Below are positions 59,849 to 64,000 of a stretch of 64,000 nucleotides of DNA, piece after piece; position 1 is the first letter of the stretch, and each line of letters starts with the position of its first letter. A model generated the notes under the pieces. It worked only from the letters and a program-made list of their open reading frames with translations. It did no database searches and was not told where the DNA came from. The translations under genes were made by a program, and so were the position numbers. The stretch spans positions 1,676,501 through 1,740,500 of the forward strand of contig NC_089447.1 in assembly GCF_026210795.1 (NCBI RefSeq), read 5' to 3'. This DNA is from Rhizophagus irregularis. Its lineage: Eukaryota > Glomeromycota > Glomeromycetes > Glomerales > Glomeraceae.

Positions 59849-60600
59849 TCAGTCTGGGTTAGATTTATAATTCAAAACTGGACTGGAATCAACTGGTTGT
59901 TTTACAAGTTGTGGCTGAAACATTATATCCAGTTCAGAAATAGGTTGTACTGTTGAGATTTTTATATCAAAAGGTTGATCAACATGTAATTGTGATCCAG
60001 AGGCATTCACAATTGACTGATTTATAATTACATCTCGATCAACACCCAATTGATCATCATCATCATCAGTATTTCTCATTATTCCACTAGTACTTACATC
60101 TGTAAGCACATCAGAATCAAAATCATCAGATTGGTTTTTTTCTTCTTATTTTTTTAGCCTTCTTGTCCTTTTTAGACTTTTCCTCATGCTTTCTCACTAA
60201 ACGTAACATTTGCTTTCTTTCTTCATTACGCTCTTTTATTTCAGAGTATACTGCGTTAAAACCCTGAAAAGCAGAGTACATAGTAATATGTAAAAAAAAG
60301 GAAAAACTTTGAGATATCATTTTATAGCGAGCGGCTCTATTTTTCCAACTGAGTATTTCTTCATTTGATAAACCAAAATTTGCTTTTAAAATATTATTTT
60401 AAACTTCTACTTGAGATCTAGAAAAAAATGAAGTAAAAAGACTTTCACAATATTGAAAATAATGTGTATATGTAAAATGTAAAAATCTATATTCTTTGCC
60501 AGTTCCATAAGAAAACTTATTTTCGGCTAGTTGTATATTTCTATTATCTTCTATATTAATAAAAACGAGAGTAAAAAAATTTTTTTTATTTTTTACTGCA
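59849..60600 (-). pseudogene. Relic of a coiled-coil, lysine-rich gene (unknown)
   Basis: Minus-strand coding remains: about 60420-60560 (LHFTYTHYFQYCESLF), a TAA, then SNEEILSWKNRAARY and a coiled coil (VYSEIKERNEERKQMLRLVR) with a basic tail (KKDKKAKKIRRKKP) near 60130. After an indel in an A-run it continues SDDFDSDVLTDVSTSG to 59849. The last residues run into the outer repeat, so the original end is lost. Function unknown; the layout resembles small TE-derived DNA-binding proteins. Confidence 0.5.
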
Positions 60601-60654
60601 GAATTATTATGTTTTTAAAAAATTGAAGAAGTTTTTTTTTATCAGGAACAATTT

Positions 60655-60935
60655 AATAATTAGCTTGGCCATTTTGGCAAGCTAAGATGAGATTATTTTG
60701 TTTAATTCTTTTTTCAATAGATCCAGCCAAAGTAGAAACAATATTAGCAAGAGAGGAGAGGCATTATTCCATATCAATTGAAGAGGTAAGAGCAACGTGA
60801 AAAGGTGGGATAGGGTAAATTGAGAGATTGGTGTATATCTACTTGTCGATTGTAAAGGAGAATAATTGATGTTGACAAGAATGTTGTTGTTTAGATTGAC
60901 TGAATTATTCCATCCATATATAGAGGGAGATATAT
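60655..60935 (-). mobile_element. LINE fragment E (ORF1 tail)
   Basis: Minus-strand relic matching the proline-rich ORF1 tail of LINE A (48380-48640) and D: YGWNNSV, NNILVNIN, SPLQSTS and an end with LLKKELNKIISS. Heavily decayed. An AT microsatellite (about 60930-60945) follows. Confidence 0.75.
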
Positions 60936-60939
60936 ATAT

Positions 60940-61185
60940 ATATTTAGTCAAAAAACATTATTTCAGCTAAAATGGATACGTAGATTATTTCTATTTTAAA
61001 TGATAGCATTTCACAAAAATCAATTTTGGTAAGAACAAATCTGAAATATCATGTAATATAAGTTTTATTTAAGGAAATTTAATAATTTCTGCTGGAATTA
61101 GATACATAATTTCAGCTGAAATTACAAATTTAATTTAGTTATTCTTTCTAATTATAGCATTACGATTTAATTATAGCATTACAAC
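60940..61185. other. AT-rich spacer before hAT copy 2
   Basis: Two related words, TTTCAGCTAAAATGGATACG and TTTCAGCTGAAATTAC, and a duplicated (G/C)ATTACGATTTAATTATA-like stretch at 61150-61180. No gene seen. Confidence 0.4.
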
Positions 61186-61500
61186 TTAGTAGAGATCCAC
61201 AATTTGATTTGATATTTGATATTTGATTTGAATTTGACAAATCAAATTCAAATTCAAATTTATGTTTATTTGATTTAATCAAATTCAAATAAGAGGTTTA
61301 TTTGATTTGATTTGACTTATCAAATATTTCAAATATTTGATTTGATTTGATTGATTTGAATTTAGTTACACATGACATATCATCAATAAATGTAAATAAA
61401 TAAAGATCATCATTTTTTTTAATTATTTGTATCGAAAAAGATTTTTACTTTATATACTTTAAATATACTTGTGAAAGCATCTTGCATTATAATTTTAAAT

Positions 61501-63126
61501 ATGTCGTTAGAAATGGTAATTTTTTAAATTTATATTTATATTATTTTAAAGTAAACTATATAAATTAAAATATAAATTTTTTTATTATAATTTATAGCGT
61601 ACAGATACAGAAACTTCTGATAAATCTAAATCTAATATTTGGAAATATTTCACTAAAGAAAGAGGGCAAGATAATAAAATTACTGCAAAATGCAATTATT
61701 GTAATGCTAAATATGTTGTTGTTAAAGGTGCAATAACAAATCTTTGGACACATATTAAAAAAATACATGTGTCTCTTTTTGGTTTATCAACTACTCAACG
61801 TACATTAGAACAATATGGTTTATCGGCAAATAATAATAGTGAAATTTTTACAGGGGTAATTAATTATATAGTGGATAACTGATAATATATTATATTTGGT
61901 AAAAATAATTAAAATATAAATTTTTTTTTAATATGGGTTAGTACAGAAGAAAATCTACGAAAATGGTTAACAAATTGGATTATTCTTGAAGATCTTCCAT
62001 TTACAATTGTTGAAGGATGGCTTAAATGGATTCTTAAAAAAGTTACTGGTGGATTTCATCTTGTATCTGCAGATACAATTAGATGTGATATTATACAATA
62101 TCATATAGATATACGAATAACTATTCAAAAAATTTTAAAAGAAACTTTGGGAAAATTATCATTATCATTAGATATTTGGACTTCAACTGTTGTCAAATCA
62201 TATATGGGAATAACTGTACATTTTATTGATAATTCTTGGAAACTTCAACAAATAACTCTTGATTTTATTGAATTAGAAGGTTCTCATACTAGAAAAAATA
62301 TTGCAGAAGAGTTAATTACAGTATTAAATTTATATGGTATTTCGAAAAAGGTATAGTTAATAACTATTAAATTACTTATCTATTTTATTGTAACTAAAAT
62401 AATTAATTTTTTGTAGATTAATAGTATTACTACTAATAATGCTTCAAATAATGATACCATGTTTAGCTATCTTGAATTATGGGCAAAAGATAACGATATT
62501 GATTTTTCTGAAAATAATCAGCAATGTCGATGTTTTGCACATGTTGTAAATCTTGCAGTTCAAGCTGCATTAAAGGAACTAAAACCAGAAATTGATAAAA
62601 TTCGGAATCTTATTGTCAAATCCCGTTCATCATCACAACGTCGCAAAAAGTTTTCAGAAATTTCTAAACTTAATGGAGTTGATGATCTATTGCCTATTCT
62701 TGATGTTCCAACACGTTGAAATTCAACATATGATATGGTTAAGCGAGCTCTAGATTTAAAAGTGGTATGTATCTGGTATTATAATATTTAATTTATTACA
62801 AAGTAAAATAGATATAAATTTTACAACACCTTTTTTACAATTAGGTTTTTGATAAAATTATACTAGCTAATGAATTTTCAGACTTAAACAATATTAAATT
62901 AAGTCAATCGGATTGGACATCTCTGGAAAATATTGCAGCATTTTTACGGTGTTTTGCTAAACTTTCAACTGAAATGTGTGCGTTAACATATCGTTTTGCT
63001 GTTTACAAAGACATTTAATAATTGTTATAATTATACGTAATAATAAAAGAAGCAGTCCACTCTAATCCTCTTCAAAGAAATATAACAAACAATATTTCAC
63101 TTTTTTTTTTTTAAAAAAAAAAAAAG

Positions 63127-63178
<52 letters not shown>

Positions 63179-63959
63179 ATATTAAGATAGAGAAGAAAAA
63201 AAGAAAAAAAAGGCCACAATTAGTGCAGTATATCCGATGTATAATCTTCTTATGGGTCATGCTGAAAAAAAAATGAATAAGAACAAAACTTCAAATAATA
63301 TAGCTTTAGCAGCAAATGCAGCATGGAATAAACTTTATGAGTATTACAATAAAGCATCTGAAGAAACACATTATATTGCTACAATCCTTGATCCTCGCTG
63401 GAAAATTAAATATTTTAAGGACTGGGAAGATGGGGAAAATGGAGATGATAATTTGTATTATAAAAATGCCAAAGAAATGTAAGTTAAATTTTCAAAAAAA
63501 ACTACATGAAAAATTTTTAATTAATTTATTGTTTTATTTAAATCCAGGTTTACACGTAAATTTGATGAATATCATTCCATTTATTATCCAGTTTCAGGAA
63601 CTTTAAATAATAATTTGGATGAGGATGAGGACAGTGAAGATTCTTTATTTCCAGTTCCTAAACAGTTTCGTAATAATAACGGGTATGATGAGCTTAATAG
63701 TTACTTCAATAGTACTCCAGAACCAGGAACAATTAATGTACTAGAATGGTGGAAAGGTCATAAAAGTAATTATCCTACATTAGCGAAAATGGCACGAAAT
63801 TATCTGTCTATACCAGCAACTAGTGCGCCAGTAGAACGATTATTTAGTGAAAGTGGTAATCTAATAACTCCAGAACGAAATAGACTCAGAAGTGACATAA
63901 TTCGCGCAATTATGTGTCTTAGAAGTTGGTTAACTATTCCTAATATTACAAATCAGTAA
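61501..63959 (+). pseudogene. hAT transposase, copy 2, inactive
   Basis: Start MSLEM at 61501 with a donor at 61516. The second exon encodes a BED zinc finger (CNYCNAKYVV...WTHIKKIH). SLDIWTS (first catalytic Asp) is near 62166. The TDNAS site reads TNNAS (about 62430), and TRWN reads TR-stop-N (TGA 62717-62719). A foreign stretch of about 200 bp with a 50-base A-run interrupts between ALTY and YNLLMGHAE (about 62990-63235). The hATC domain (LEWWKGHKSNYPTLAKMARN, SAPVERLFSESG) is intact to TAA at 63959. It shares every lesion with copy 1, which has an extra 1-bp deletion. Confidence 0.9.
63115..63175. repeat. Long poly-A tract in hAT copy 2
   Basis: About 50 A after a T/A palindrome. The corresponding site in copy 1 (about 26712-26760) is much shorter, so the tract expanded after duplication or is an assembly artefact. 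Confidence 0.8.
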
Positions 63960-64000
63960 AATCTAAGTAATTCTAAGTATTTTACATAAATAAATAAAAA

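Larger units (their letters stand above)
61190..64000 (+). mobile_element. hAT transposon, copy 2, plus strand, runs off the window
   Basis: Left terminal repeat TAGAGATCCACAATTTGATT at 61190, followed by the same CAAAT/ATTTG-rich subterminal zone as copy 1. Nearly identical to copy 1 over the shared parts but inverted, and without the 12.8-kb insertion. The right end lies beyond 64000. Confidence 0.88.

Overview
The window is AT-rich eukaryotic nuclear DNA and almost certainly fungal. Genes are split by many short GT-AG introns. A complete elongation factor 1-alpha gene has a fungal-type sequence and a 5' UTR intron. A BLOC1S1 homologue, a haem-less yeast-type cystathionine beta-synthase and dense non-LTR, hAT, Plavaka-type and pogo-like transposons fit an early-diverging, transposon-rich fungus such as an arbuscular mycorrhizal fungus (Glomeromycotina). 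That placement is an inference from content, not a search result.

Region 1 (1-11.5 kb) is a compact host-gene island: peptidyl-tRNA hydrolase (347-1488, +), EF1-alpha (2441-4180, +), a TRAP-alpha/Irc22-like ER membrane protein (5256-6283, -) head-to-head with a cystathionine beta-synthase-like gene (6443-8507, +), BLOC1S1/GCN5L1 (8652-9462, +) and a membrane-anchored CBM48 glycogen-binding protein (10413-11442, +). All six assemble into uninterrupted proteins across consensus splice sites. They are ordinary housekeeping genes and do not form a pathway.

Region 2 (12.8-23.6 kb) is mobile-element debris. Two minus-strand LINE fragments (D and C) are present. A 6.2-kb Plavaka-type DNA transposon (15307-21483) sits inside LINE C with inverted ends, a 7-exon transposase and a divergent companion gene. 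Next comes a tRNA-headed SINE-like repeat (S), itself split by a 675-bp MITE.

Region 3 (about 23.6-59.9 kb) is a nested stack whose joints can be read base by base. A roughly 1-kb TA-flanked, pogo-like element with ends at 24020 and 59374 has been inflated to 35 kb. It holds a hAT element (24139-41495, perfect 8-bp duplication), which holds a 12.8-kb element (28048-40873) carrying a second Plavaka-class transposase, a Myb/SANT-like gene and a divergent companion gene. Further in, the same host element holds S plus LINE A (minus strand) and a full-length LINE B (51165-59320, perfect 16-bp duplication).

Region 4 (59.9-64 kb) has a relic coiled-coil gene, another LINE fragment and a second hAT copy in opposite orientation to the first and almost identical to it. 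Both hAT copies share the same three inactivating lesions.

The best candidates for something undescribed are the two Plavaka-class elements with divergent companion genes and palindrome-built termini, the repeated use of one 17-bp insertion site by the LINE/S pair, and the tandem exon-like repeat inside the hAT element.
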